A stretch of DNA of 64,000 nt from Desmodesmus armatus. Its lineage: Eukaryota; Chlorophyta; Chlorophyceae; Sphaeropleales; Scenedesmaceae. The notes beneath the pieces are model-generated. The model saw nothing but the letters and a program-made list of their open reading frames with translations. It was not told the origin of the DNA and searched no databases. Positions 51,401-63,400 of this stretch are shown piece by piece (the first letter of the stretch is position 1; every line of letters begins with the position of its first letter). The position numbers and the translations under genes were made by a program. Location: contig VIIQ02000064.1 of assembly GCA_007449985.2 (NCBI GenBank), positions 392,626 to 456,625 on the forward strand, in the 5' to 3' direction.

Positions 51401-54400
51401 GAGGGAGTCAACAGCGGAGAGGCAGTTGCAGGCGTTGGTGAGTACTCAGGCTTCCTGACATCCTGCACCTTGGCTTGGCACAACTCTAGTGGGCGCAGCA
51501 GCCTGCTGAGCTCTGAGAGCATGGTAACTATATGCGAACGATGACACAACCTGACATGCACATCCACAGCCACGTAGGTGCAGCACTGCTCACGGATTGC
51601 AGGTGCAGGGCTCCTTTTCTTATGGCTTGCTCCTGCCGTCCTACTTTCTGATGGCGCCCCGTTGTGCTGCTGGCGTCCCTACTACACACAGGCCTGCAAG
51701 CTGGCACTTGCTTCGGGGACTCTGACTGCGATGATGCTAGCAAGCTGTGCTCCAGTGACATCACGGTGCAGGTTTGCACCTGCAGGGCTGGTCAGGACTC
51801 CTGCGACACCATGAGCACCTGCCAGCCCCGTCCTGCACCACCAGCACCACCAGTGGTTGTGCTGACACCGTGCCAAAGGTGTCAGGCATGTGTGCAGGCC
51901 ATGCAGTCAGTGGTAGCTTCAACCAAAGCGATGATAGACAGGTTCGCAATTGGCGGTGTTGCTTTTGCGGCCTGCAAACAGTACTGGAAGGACACTCCTG
52001 CAACAAACAAGGACCTGGCGTGCTCACAGATGCGCAAGAGCATCAGGGAGAGTGCGGGTGGCATCATTGGCAAGCGAGCTGGCCTGATGTGCTCGCTCAT
52101 GAGCGAGTGTGGGGCAGCAGTTGCCTTGGACAGCTCATGTACCATTGCAGCTAGCGACACCACTGCTGGATCTTTGAATCTGTGCACTGTGGAAGGCGTC
52201 TCCAGTGGAGCTGCCGTGCAAGGCATCTTGGCTGCCGCAGGTGCGCATGGGGTGCTGGGCTGGGCTGCAGGATTTTCGGAAGCGATTCCTGCAACAGTGT
52301 TCGGGTGTGTGCTGAACTGCACGTTGGTGCACACTATGTCGTGCTTGCTGCTCTGCATGCGTTGTCAAGTGCGTTGCATGGCATGCGGCAAGCGCAAGGT
52401 GTCTGCTGAGGTGCGATTGTCCTGCTTTCTGTTTTGCAGGCCTGCCGGAGGGCCGCTGCGAGTCTGACAACGACTGTGGCAAGGGCAGCATCTGCGACCA
52501 GGCCAGCACCACATCAGCTTGCACATGCAATGCTGGCGTGGACACCTGCAAGCAGCTGGGCTCATGCATCAGGTTCTGTGACAGCGCACAGGCAAAGCGC
52601 AAGTTGGAAACTGCCAACAGCCAGGTGGTGGTCTGTGACCCCTTCCTGCCCAACACATGCAGTGGTGGGCTTGTCTGCCAGGCCAGCAGTGCGGGTGTGC
52701 GGCTGGTATGCAACGACGACAGTGGAATAGTGCCAGTGGAGGTTGGTGGTGTGTGCGTGCCAGCAGAGCGCAAGGTGCTGTCAGCCCGCTTCTCACCAGA
52801 TGGCAAGCAGATCACCATCACACTGAACGCCGCTGCGCACACGGCTGCGTTCAGCTGCAGCAGCTTGTTCACAGCAGCAAGCAGCACAGCACTGGGTCCA
52901 CGTGCCTGGTGCAGTGCAGGAGACCGTGTGCTGACCGTGCAGCTTGATGGTTTCTCAACCGTCATACCTGGAGACACACTAGACCTGCTCGGCAGTCAAA
53001 CGGTGCTGGTGGATAAGTTGCAGTCCGATGTGCCCTTCACAGGCAGTGTCACTGTGGCTACCTGCTCAGAGTGTTCTGCACCAGTCGCCACAGTCACAGG
53101 GCCCCAGGTACGGCCAGGCTGCTTGCTCGCTTCATGGTGCAACGGTGTGTCTCCTTTGGTCTGGTTGTCCTGCAGGCTGTGGTTTCCTTGCCATGTGTTG
53201 TCTAGCCGTCCCGTCGCACAGCAACGTTCAACTGCACATTAGCCAGTTTGTTTTGCTTGTCCCTGTGAAGTGCTGTTTCACGTGCTAAAACCCTGCTACC
53301 TCTCATGCTGCTGTTGCAGGTTGTTGCTGAGGCCTGTGACACAACCTCAGCGGCAGCCACCGTCTCTGATGCCAGCTTCTGCTCTGATCCCTCTGGGCGT
53401 GAGCTCACAGCCCTGGAGTGGGGCCAGGACCTGGCTGCAGGCAGCAACCCTGTGCTGGCTGCTGTGATCAACGAGGTCAACAAGGGTGCTACTGTCAAGG
53501 CCAGGAGCCTGCTGAGCCTTCCTGCAGCCAGTGTTGCGCTGCTGAGTGATGGGACCTATGCGCTGACTGTCAGAGTCACCAACTTCCTGGGCCAGTCATC
53601 AACCGCAAAGCTTTCCTTCAGCAAGGTTGGCCCTGGTACCGCCCCTGTGATCAGCATTGTTGGAGGGCCCACACAGTCCTTCAAGATTGCTGATGGAGTC
53701 AACCTGGCATCAGCACTGGAGCCCACATCCGTCTGCGCTGGAAAGACGGTGAGCTGCTGACTCAACTAGGGGGTCAACTGGCATCACGGGTGGCAGATGT
53801 TGGTGAACTCCATGTTATGTTCCACAGTCACTAGTCCAGAGTTTTGAAGAGGAGGAAATGCCTATTTTTTTCTTCACTGCTGTTGACAGCAGTTTGCCAT
53901 GATGATGGTGTGGAGTTTGCAAAACCAAGCCATGCTGCACGCTGGACGTCATGCAGCTGCTGCGGTGGCAGCCTATGTGCCGACCATGTTATGCAGTACT
54001 TCAATGTGACTTTGACTTCGGTTCGCAGGTGACGTACACATGGGAGTCCCTCGACGGCTGGTCAGGCATTCCAGCTGGTGGCTACACCCTCAAGAACCTG
54101 GTGCTGCCCCCTCCAGTGCCTGCTGAGGCAGGACAGACCTACAAGTTGCGGCTCACAGCACGCTTCACAGGCAGCACTGCTGCAGCCACTGCTGACGTCG
54201 CACTCACAGCCGTGGGTTCCCCCCTGTCTGCCAGTCTGCTGGGTCCCAGTGGGGATGTGATGGCTGACAGGGAGGTTGTGCTGGACGCATCAAAGTCACT
54301 TGACCCAGATGATCCCAAGGTACGGATGTGTAAGTGTGGCAAAACTCTACTGTAGTACTGTTGGGCCCAAGGCCTGCAGAGCGTTGTGCTGACACATATG

Positions 54401-57400
54401 TGTGCAGCATGCATGCTGCAGCAGCAGTGTGTGTGCCAGCATGCACATTCGGTATGGCCAGCATGCACACCACTTTCCTGCGCATGCAGCCGGGACCAGC
54501 ACAACCTGCTTTCCCATTGTGCCTGCAGGGTGCCAGCCCCCTGTCCTTCAGTTGGGACTGTGTGCGTGAGGACTTCCCCAAGCCATGCTTTGCCGGCACA
54601 GACATGGGCAACATCAAGGGCAGCAGGTGGGGCCCCCACAGTGCGGCACTGTACTGTGCTGACAGCCGCTGGCAGCGCCACACATACCCTGGGACACACT
54701 CTTGTTTGTTTTTGTGCGCGGCAGCTGTTGTGGTGTGTCTACCTGCCAGCTTGCTGTGTTTCTGTGAGTGTGCCCGCCAGTCTGGTGCTGTAGTCTCCTG
54801 TGACAGTCTCAATGCATACTATGCCCGGTGAGAGGGCAACCGGCCGGTGAGAGGGCAACCCCCTCCCTCGATGCTTGCTGTTCTGTAGGTGGACCATCTC
54901 TGCAGGCCTGCTGACAGGCATGGAGAAGGCCCACACCTTCACTGTCACTGTGTCCAAGGGCTCAGGTGATGCGGCACGCGCTGCCAAGCAGTCACTGCAG
55001 ATCCGCCCTCGCGACCCAGCAGTGCCCATCCCTACTGGTGTGCTGGCCCGTGACTGTGGAGGCTCATGCAGTGCCAGGCATGCTGGCGTGCAACCTCTCA
55101 GTGTCTCGCTGAAGCTCGAAAAGCAAGACATCAAGCTGCTGAGCAGCATTGACAAGCAGGTTCATATCCAGTGGAGCCTCGACCCACCAGGACCGCAGCC
55201 CTTGGTTGTCCCAGCCACTGCTGCTGTTGCCAGCGCCACCCGCAACGCTCAGGTGCAGCTGGTCATCCCTCGGGAGTCCCTGCCAAACACAGCAGCAGTC
55301 ACTGTCTCTGTCAAGCTGACTATTCCAGGACAGGAGGGCTCAGGCTCCGCGAGTCTGACCGTGCCCCTGAACTCCGCGCCTGTGGTGAAGAGTGGGCTGG
55401 AGATGGAGCTGCTTGGCAGCGACCGCAGCTACGGCAAGGCCGCCTTCAGGCTGTCAGCAGCGGGCATCGTGGACGACAACGAGCTCACGTGAGTGCTGTA
55501 GCGTTTCTGTTCTTTTGGACAAAGGCAACATCCCAGAGTCAAACTTCGAGCTTTGTGCGTTTGTGCTGGGGGGCAACCCAGCGTGACGGAATCCACACTA
55601 CATCTGCGATCGTTTCTGGTGTTTGCCCACTGTTCCCTGCAGCTACGAGATCTTCAGGGGGTCCGAGTTCATCAAGCGCACCAAGTCAAACACGTACACC
55701 TTCGGTGCTGGCGAGTTGGCTGAGGGCAACACCACACTTTGGGTGCACGCTTTCGACCCCGAAGGTGCCGTTGTGCGTGCCAGCATCGACGTGTACGTCG
55801 CACCGAAGGGCCCAGACTTCGACGTCGAAGAGCGTATCTTTGCGATGGACGTCCAGCAGGCGGTCGGCGCGAACGACCCGAGCATGCTCTCCCGAAGGCT
55901 CCCTGCTGGGCACGTTGACTGACATGAGCAAGGGCAAGTCAGCAAGCAACAAAAAGGGCCGCAGACTGCAGCAGGAGTCTGGTGGCGACACTTCAGACAG
56001 CGACATTGCTGAGATTGTGCGGGTGAAGGTCCTGCAGCTGCTGGCTGCGCTGACCAGCAGCTCCGCCAGCAGTGTCATGGATGCAGCAACAATGCGTCAG
56101 GTGAGCACAGCCCGGCAGGCGCTGCAGCATCAGGTGTACTGAGGTGGACTGACTGTAAAGTCCACATATGTGGATAAACCGCTCCATCCGGTTGTGTTGT
56201 GACAACTCCATCTCCCTTTCGATATGCGCTTAGTGCCCCACTGACACCATTTTACACTGCGTTTTTGGTTACTGCCCCGAAGCTGCTGATACTTTGTCAA
56301 TGTCATATGCTGTATACAAATACATCCGATACGGTCCCAGCTGATCCGTTGCAGCACTATGCTGCACACACGAAGTGGTGATCCATCTGCAGCAGTACCC
56401 CACTTTTTCAAGACGCCCCGGCGGCGACCAGAAACACGCACGCATGTTTGATGTGCTAAAAATATGTGCTTCGTTTGTGCCATTGCCCTTTGCAGCACTA
56501 GCTCGTTCGCCCGAAGGGACCATCGATCAGCAGCAGTACCACTTTGCGCAGCGTCACGTAGCAACATGCTGGATAATATTGATACTGTAAACTATACCAT
56601 TGAAAATAGGGTACGTGCCAGACAACGGCATGACTTGGCACGTGTGCATGCATAGCCAAAGTCATCACCCACCTCAGTCTGTGCCCCACTTTCTATTTGC
56701 ACCATCGTGTCCTGTGTGCTGGTAGTGAACACCATATTCATCATTGCTGATTGGTAAACGTTGATAGTGTGACTGTCATCCCAACCTGCTGTAGCATGCA
56801 GTACATCCCCCAATACGGCGCAGTTGCCTGGCGCAGTTGCGTGTTGGCTCTGCACATCTTGAAATTGAGCAGGGTCGCAAGCGTAGGGAGTCTGTCCCAA
56901 GGGCGGATCGCATCTGTCGTTTGTGCTCTGGTCAGGACGCTTCGCTGGCCAACCGCGCTGCTGTGCTGGCCCGTACTGGCACCAGCAACAATGTTGAAGA
57001 TCTAAAGCACTTCATTCTTGAATGTCCCGTGTATGATGATCTGCGCACCGCCTGCCCAGCCTTTGCTGACCCGGCTTCAGTCCAGTTGGGTGACCAAGAT
57101 TGTGTTGCTACTGTGTTTCAACATGCCGAACAGTCGGCCCTGGCACACACTTTGTACAAAATGAAAGTGCGCAGAGCACGCTTGCTTGGCCTTACTATGG
57201 GTATTTGACTGACTTTGTTCTGTTTCTTGTGTCCACACTGGTATAGTTGCCTGCCCTCATCTCTGCACACAATAGGTTCCTAGCATGGCTGGCACTTGCT
57301 GCAATTCTGGTGGTTCTGCCTTCTTTGGTCAACCCGGTGTAGGTGGTGCAAACCACCGCAGGGGAGACAACTTATGAGGTTCACCTGGCTCGATCCTGGT

Positions 57401-60400
57401 GGGCAATGCCATTGTTGTTTGGCGAAAATGTCCATGTAACATACTCCCCCAATACAGTCGGTTTCTGCTACCGTCTACTGCACTACCTGACAACCGTAGA
57501 TACTTTCATCATTCTGTTGCAGCTGTTCGGAGTTGATTAGGCTCCAGCTTTGCCACCCACGGTGTGCAACACATAGCCCTGTGTATTACTGCCGTTGTCT
57601 GGCACGTGCAGGTACCAATCACTCATGCACACACCATACCGTGTCACCACCATAGAAACGGCAAAAGACAAGCATGGAATCCAGGTGCTGCCTGCTGAGT
57701 TGGATCCCATTGTGATGTCACACAGAGGCCAGAGAGGCGGGGGGGGGCTGGGGGGGCGCAGCACCCCAGGTAAAAGCGGGGGGGCTTGGGGGGGGCGCAG
57801 CCCCCCCAAACACTCTGACGGACTAAGTGGGGCGTAGACCTTTTGAGGTGCGGGTATGTGCACATTACTCTATTTCTTTTCACATCACAATCCCTGCTTT
57901 GTCCTGCAGATCTCTGGCAGCGCCTACCAGCTGCTCCTTATGCAGGAGGACAGCCAGCTCACTGACCGCAGATTGCAGGCTGCCCTCAGCATCACCGCTG
58001 ACGCCATCACCAGCGCTGTGCAGGCAGGCAAGGGCGTGGACAGCGCGTATGCCACTGAGCTGCTGGTCATGACGGCACGGGGCCTGCAGCTGTCAAGGAC
58101 AGCCAGTGACGCAGGCAGCAGCAGCGCAGGACGTCGGCTGCTGGCTGCCCCTGAAGGCTACACTGCTTCTGTGGCAAATGGAGCTTCCCGTGGCACACTG
58201 TTGGGGAACCTGGATGCGCTTGCAGACCTGCTTGGCGACAATGCCGCCCCTGGGCTTGGCTGGATCACGGCCCCATCAACAGACTTATCGGTGTCAGTTG
58301 TCAATGACCTTGGTGGTAGCTATTTCAACTACACAGTTGCTGTCGGCACTCAAACGACCAATGGTACATCAACCCAAGCAGCAGACCTAAACAGTGCAGC
58401 CAATGCCCAAGTCGCATTCCTGACAGCCCTCATTCCATCCGAAGGCGCTGACAGTGTGCCCATCTGGCTGCAGTTGGTTCAGGACCCCGCCGTGCTTGTC
58501 ACGTCAACACCTGCACCCACAGAGGCTGACATCAATGCATTCAAGGCTGCTGCTTGGAACGACACCCTGCCACGCGTGGCTCCGCCTCTGCTCAACCTGA
58601 CTGTGCTCACTCCTGCAGTCAGGGTCAAGCTGCCTCAGCTGAGTGGTGACGCTGCTGCCCTGCCATGTGCAGCAGCTGAGGGCGATGCCACAGTGGACTG
58701 CAGGATCGTCATCAAGCTTCCAGTAGTTGACCCAGCATATGTGGACACCAGCAGGCTGCTGCTGTGCTTGCGCATCAATGGAGACGGCAACCTTGTGGCT
58801 GCGGCGTCTGAGGAAGATGGTTGGCAGCTGTACGGCAACTACAGTACAGACGGCACCCTCCGCTGCTCCACCAGACGGCAGGGAACCTACCTCATTGCTG
58901 CTGTGGACCCTGTGGACACCACACCGCCTGCTGTCACACCAGAGCCTCCTGCAACAGTCAACATCACGGCATGCAACGGCACCACAGCCTTTGACAGCAA
59001 CGGCACCGCGTGCAACACCACTGCCAATGTTACCTCTCCTGACAGCAACACCACAACCAATGCCAGCCTGGGCGGGGGTGGGGACACTAGCAGTGCTGGG
59101 ACAAGTGGCACCACTGGGCAAGATAGCACCACTGACAGCCAGGACAGCACGGCCAACGTCACCCCTCCCACCACCTCCACCACCACCACGAATGCCAGCC
59201 TAGGCGGCGGTACCAGTGGGGACAGTGCTGGGCTGAATGGCACCAACGCCACCAGCGCCCCACCCGAGCCTGCGGCGTCTCCCTCACCTCAGGTGGTTGC
59301 AGCCTCCCCCAGTCCCTCCCCCCAGGTGCCACTGCAGGGCGTACAGCAGACGCCAGCATCCAAGCTGAGTGGCCTGCTCATCAACCTGGGCGCAGTGCAG
59401 TCATGCACGGTGAGTGAACAGACACACACAGGGCCTGCAGTCGAGAGCCCCTTGCGCCTAGCATAGTCATACGGTATGCATTGCCCTGCTAGCGGTGTCC
59501 GTGCAGATGTGTTTGCGTGCGGTTACTCCATGAAGCTGTGATGGCCTGCTGCATGACTGAGTGCAGTGCTGCTGTTGCCTGCGTGGCAGCTGTGACGGTG
59601 TCTTAGCTGTGTCGTATAGGAACAGTGCTTACTCCCCATAAGGTCTATGCCCCACTGAGTTTGGCAGAGGGTTAGGGGGGGCTGCGCCCCCCCTAAACCC
59701 CCCCGCTTTTCCTGGGGGGGCTGCGCCCCCCCAGACCCCCCCGCACTTTCCCTATGTGCCAGCAAAACCGAAACCGTGCTGAAGGGCCACACCCATTCCC
59801 AGTAACAGTTAGTGCGTAAGGCTGTGAGTGTGTCGGAGGTATTGGTAGTCTCCTCAGCCATGCACATGGGCACCAGTTGAACCCAAGTGCTTGTGAGTTG
59901 CTATGCAGCAGGTGAGTTGCAGGGTTGCGTAGCAGGCTGTGCCCTGCACCAATCAACTAAGCCTTAGCCACAGTGTGGGAAGTGTGGCCTGGACTGCAGT
60001 GTACACTGCCATACATGTATGGCAAGGGTGGGTGTGTAGGTGCACTGAATGGTGTGCCGGGGGGCTGCAACCTGTGCCTGTTGCAACTTGCAAACTGGGT
60101 GGCGCTGCATTGATGATGCCAAGATCTGCGCAGATCTACGCATGCGTAGTGTGTCTGCTCGCCAGCTGGCCATGAAATCCTGCACTGTTATAGTCCAGGA
60201 CTGTCAGAGTGTGCACAGATGCATTGCCTGCATGCTGTGTGGTGCGCTGTTACTAACAGCCCCTAGTAGGGGCTGACAGCTGCCATGTAGTGTAATGAAA
60301 GTAGTGTGTGCATATTCATTGGTCCGACCAAGCGGATTTGGTTGTAAACAGTTGGGGGCGATGTTTGTGCCACCAGTCCCCAGCAGCAGAAGTCAACACA

Positions 60401-63400
60401 AAGATGCCAACGTCATGGTAAGGTGACAAAGCCATTGACACATCACGGACAGGGCATGCGCAAGGTCTTGTGCATTCCGTGTTGTGTGAAGGCATACACC
60501 CAAACACAACAGCTTTAGAGGTATGATAAGCTGAAAACGTCAAGAGATGTCTGTCTGCAGATTGTCAACAGGTGTGGTTCAGCATATCGTAGTGGCATCA
60601 TGTCAAGACACTGCTCAGTGGTGTACATGTGTGCAAAAGAAAGGACAGTGAGGAGCAAGGATGGCGCTTGATGCTGTGATAGCACAATGGAATGTCTTCC
60701 AGCTATGTTTGCCCGCGTTTAAGCGTGCAGGCGACGTGGAGTAGCACAGCGCCAGCTACAGGGTGTACTAGTTGCAGCTCGTACTGCACGGTGCATGTCG
60801 TGTGTGGAGACGCTAACAGCGTAAATATGTTTTATATCATTTATGTAGTGATCGCTAATAAGCGCAGCAGTTGCTGTGCTGCACACGCAAATTGTGCTGC
60901 TGCTGTTGCAAGTAGATGATCTGCTGTGGTCATGTTGGTGCTGCTAAGGATTGGGCAAGGCCGGTTTTGAGGTATGCAAACCATCACGATAAGAATAGAA
61001 AAGTATCAGCTGCTGCAACGCCCTGAGCAAAAAGCGAGTCAAATGGGTGTCAGTGGGGCACCAAACTCAATCAAATGTTGCGAAGGCTGCAAACTTCACC
61101 GTACAGCTGCACTTTACTATGTCGTCCTGCAGGGCACCTACGAGCCTGTGGGGCAAGGCAACGCGCAGCAGGTCACCACAGATGCAACAGGCCGCTTCAC
61201 AGTACCCAGCCCTGTGCTGGCAACCTACACCTTTGTCTCTTCAGGCCCTGGCTCCTGTGTGGATGATGTGACAGACTCCAGCCTGGTGTTCCCCTACACA
61301 CTGGTGCTGCCTCCGTTGGCAAGTGTCACCATCAGTGCCATCTCCCTTCTGGCAGTGCCAGCACGGGGTGATGCAGACCTGCAGGCCAAGCATGGATCCA
61401 TGGCTGAGGTGGTACCTGCTGAACTCTGGACTGACGTATATGGCATGTTTGGCTACACAGCCAACGACAAGGTGGGCAAAAAAGGCTTGGGGAGGGCTAG
61501 TTGAATGCCAGTGCAGTTGGGCACATCTGTCTGCATTGCAGATCCGGCATGCAGATGAGTGAGATTGTGATTGAGATTGTGGACACTTGTCCTCCTTGTG
61601 ACGGCTCTGAAATGTTTTGTTCAGCAACGCGTGCGTGTAGCATGTTGCTCACTCATGCTGTCGTCTATGTGCTGGTGTCTATGTTTGTCTGGTGGCTGCC
61701 CAGGTGGACTTCCTGGCGCTCACTGGGCTGAGTGGTCCCCAGTTTGCAGCTATGCAGGGCCACAGTGCACAGGCCATGTCCACATCAGTGCCCTGCACAG
61801 CCTGATGAAGAGACTGCTGAATGCGACAGACCCTGCTGACGTGGCAACAGCTGTGGTGCAAGCAGTGTACAACCGGGTGAAGGACACTGCACCAACAAAT
61901 GCTGCACAAGTGAGTACCCAACACACACCCTACATGACCTCACATGGAGTGCATGCCAACTGAAGCCTCTTTTGTGCATCTGGTCTTGTAAACCTTCAAG
62001 GGTTACAGCAATCATATTTTTGATGAAAGGCAATCCTCCCTTACCGTCTGCAGCATCGATGCAACCACTGCTGCAGCTGGCACCGCGCCGGACATGCACG
62101 GTACAATGGACAAGCGACACCTTTGCTGCTGTTGTGTTTCAGGTTCTGACAACCAAAGCCGACCTGCAGGCAGTTGCTGAGGCTGTCTACACTGACAGTG
62201 ACCTCCAGCCCTCTGGGCAGCAACGCAAGCTGCAAGCACCCTCCACCCCCAGCAACCTGGCAGCGCTGTTTGAAGTCATAAGCCAGGTGCGCCACAACAT
62301 TGCGCATTTGCAAATACAGTGTTTGAGCGGTTTTCAGTCTGCAATGCACAGCGCGGAAGCCCTGACACCCTCAGCGCTTGGGGCTTTGGTGCAAAGGCAG
62401 CTGTTGACCTGGTCCATCTGCACCTGCAAGCTGTGACTTGCCTGGCAAAACTTGCACGGTCCATTAGTGGGGTCCAAGAGTTCAATGCCAAGCAGGTGCA
62501 AGCAGCAAACTGCGGGTTTAGTGGTTCTGCATAGTGTGCAAGCTGCGCTGCACAACTGCGCTGCATGCCGCAACCAAGCAAGCAACCGATCACCATCACA
62601 CATGGCTACCAGCCAGCGGCTTGTCCTGTGTGTCGTGCGTGTTGCGCAGGTTGTTGCTGGCATCAACCAGAAGCTACAGGAGCTGGTGGTGCAGGCACAG
62701 CAGCTGGCAGGGTCAGGGGACAGCAGTGACGCGTCAGCGCTGTTACAGCTCCATGTCAGCATCAGCAAGCTGGCGGCAGTGCAGCAGCAGGACGTGGTGG
62801 CAAGCATTGCCGACATGGCAGATAAGGCCGCTGCGGATCCCAGCTACGACCCATCCAGTGACATTGCTGGCTTTTCCAATGTGAGTCGTGGCGATATCAC
62901 AGCAGCCTGCTGAGCAGCAGCAGCATGTGCATCCGGCCATAGCGTTACCTACGTCTACCTAGTAGTCAGACGACTGCTAGTATCTCAATCGCAAGCAGTG
63001 GTTGCGCAGAAGGTGTAGTGGCTGAGGAGCGCTTTTCTTTTCTCTGTTCCTCCTGCAGGCGTTCACTGGAGAAGCGCTGCAGCAGCTTGCCAACTCAAAG
63101 GTTGTTGACACGGCCGCCATATCGAGCCTCCTGGACATGCTGGCGGTCACCAAAACCCCGCCCGAACCCCACCAAACAACGCGTGGATTGCTGGACCGGT
63201 CATCGGCAGCGTTGTCGGGCTCGCGCTTGTCGGTTGTGTGGCTGGCTCCTGTACAAGAGGCGACAGAGGGCCACTGCGCCTGCGCCGTTTGATGCCGCTG
63301 AACCTGCCGCTGAAACCGTTGCGGCTGAAACCGACGCTGCTGCACGCATCCGCCGACTCAGCGACAAGAACGCAGCGCAGCAGGCGACAGAGCCAGGAGC

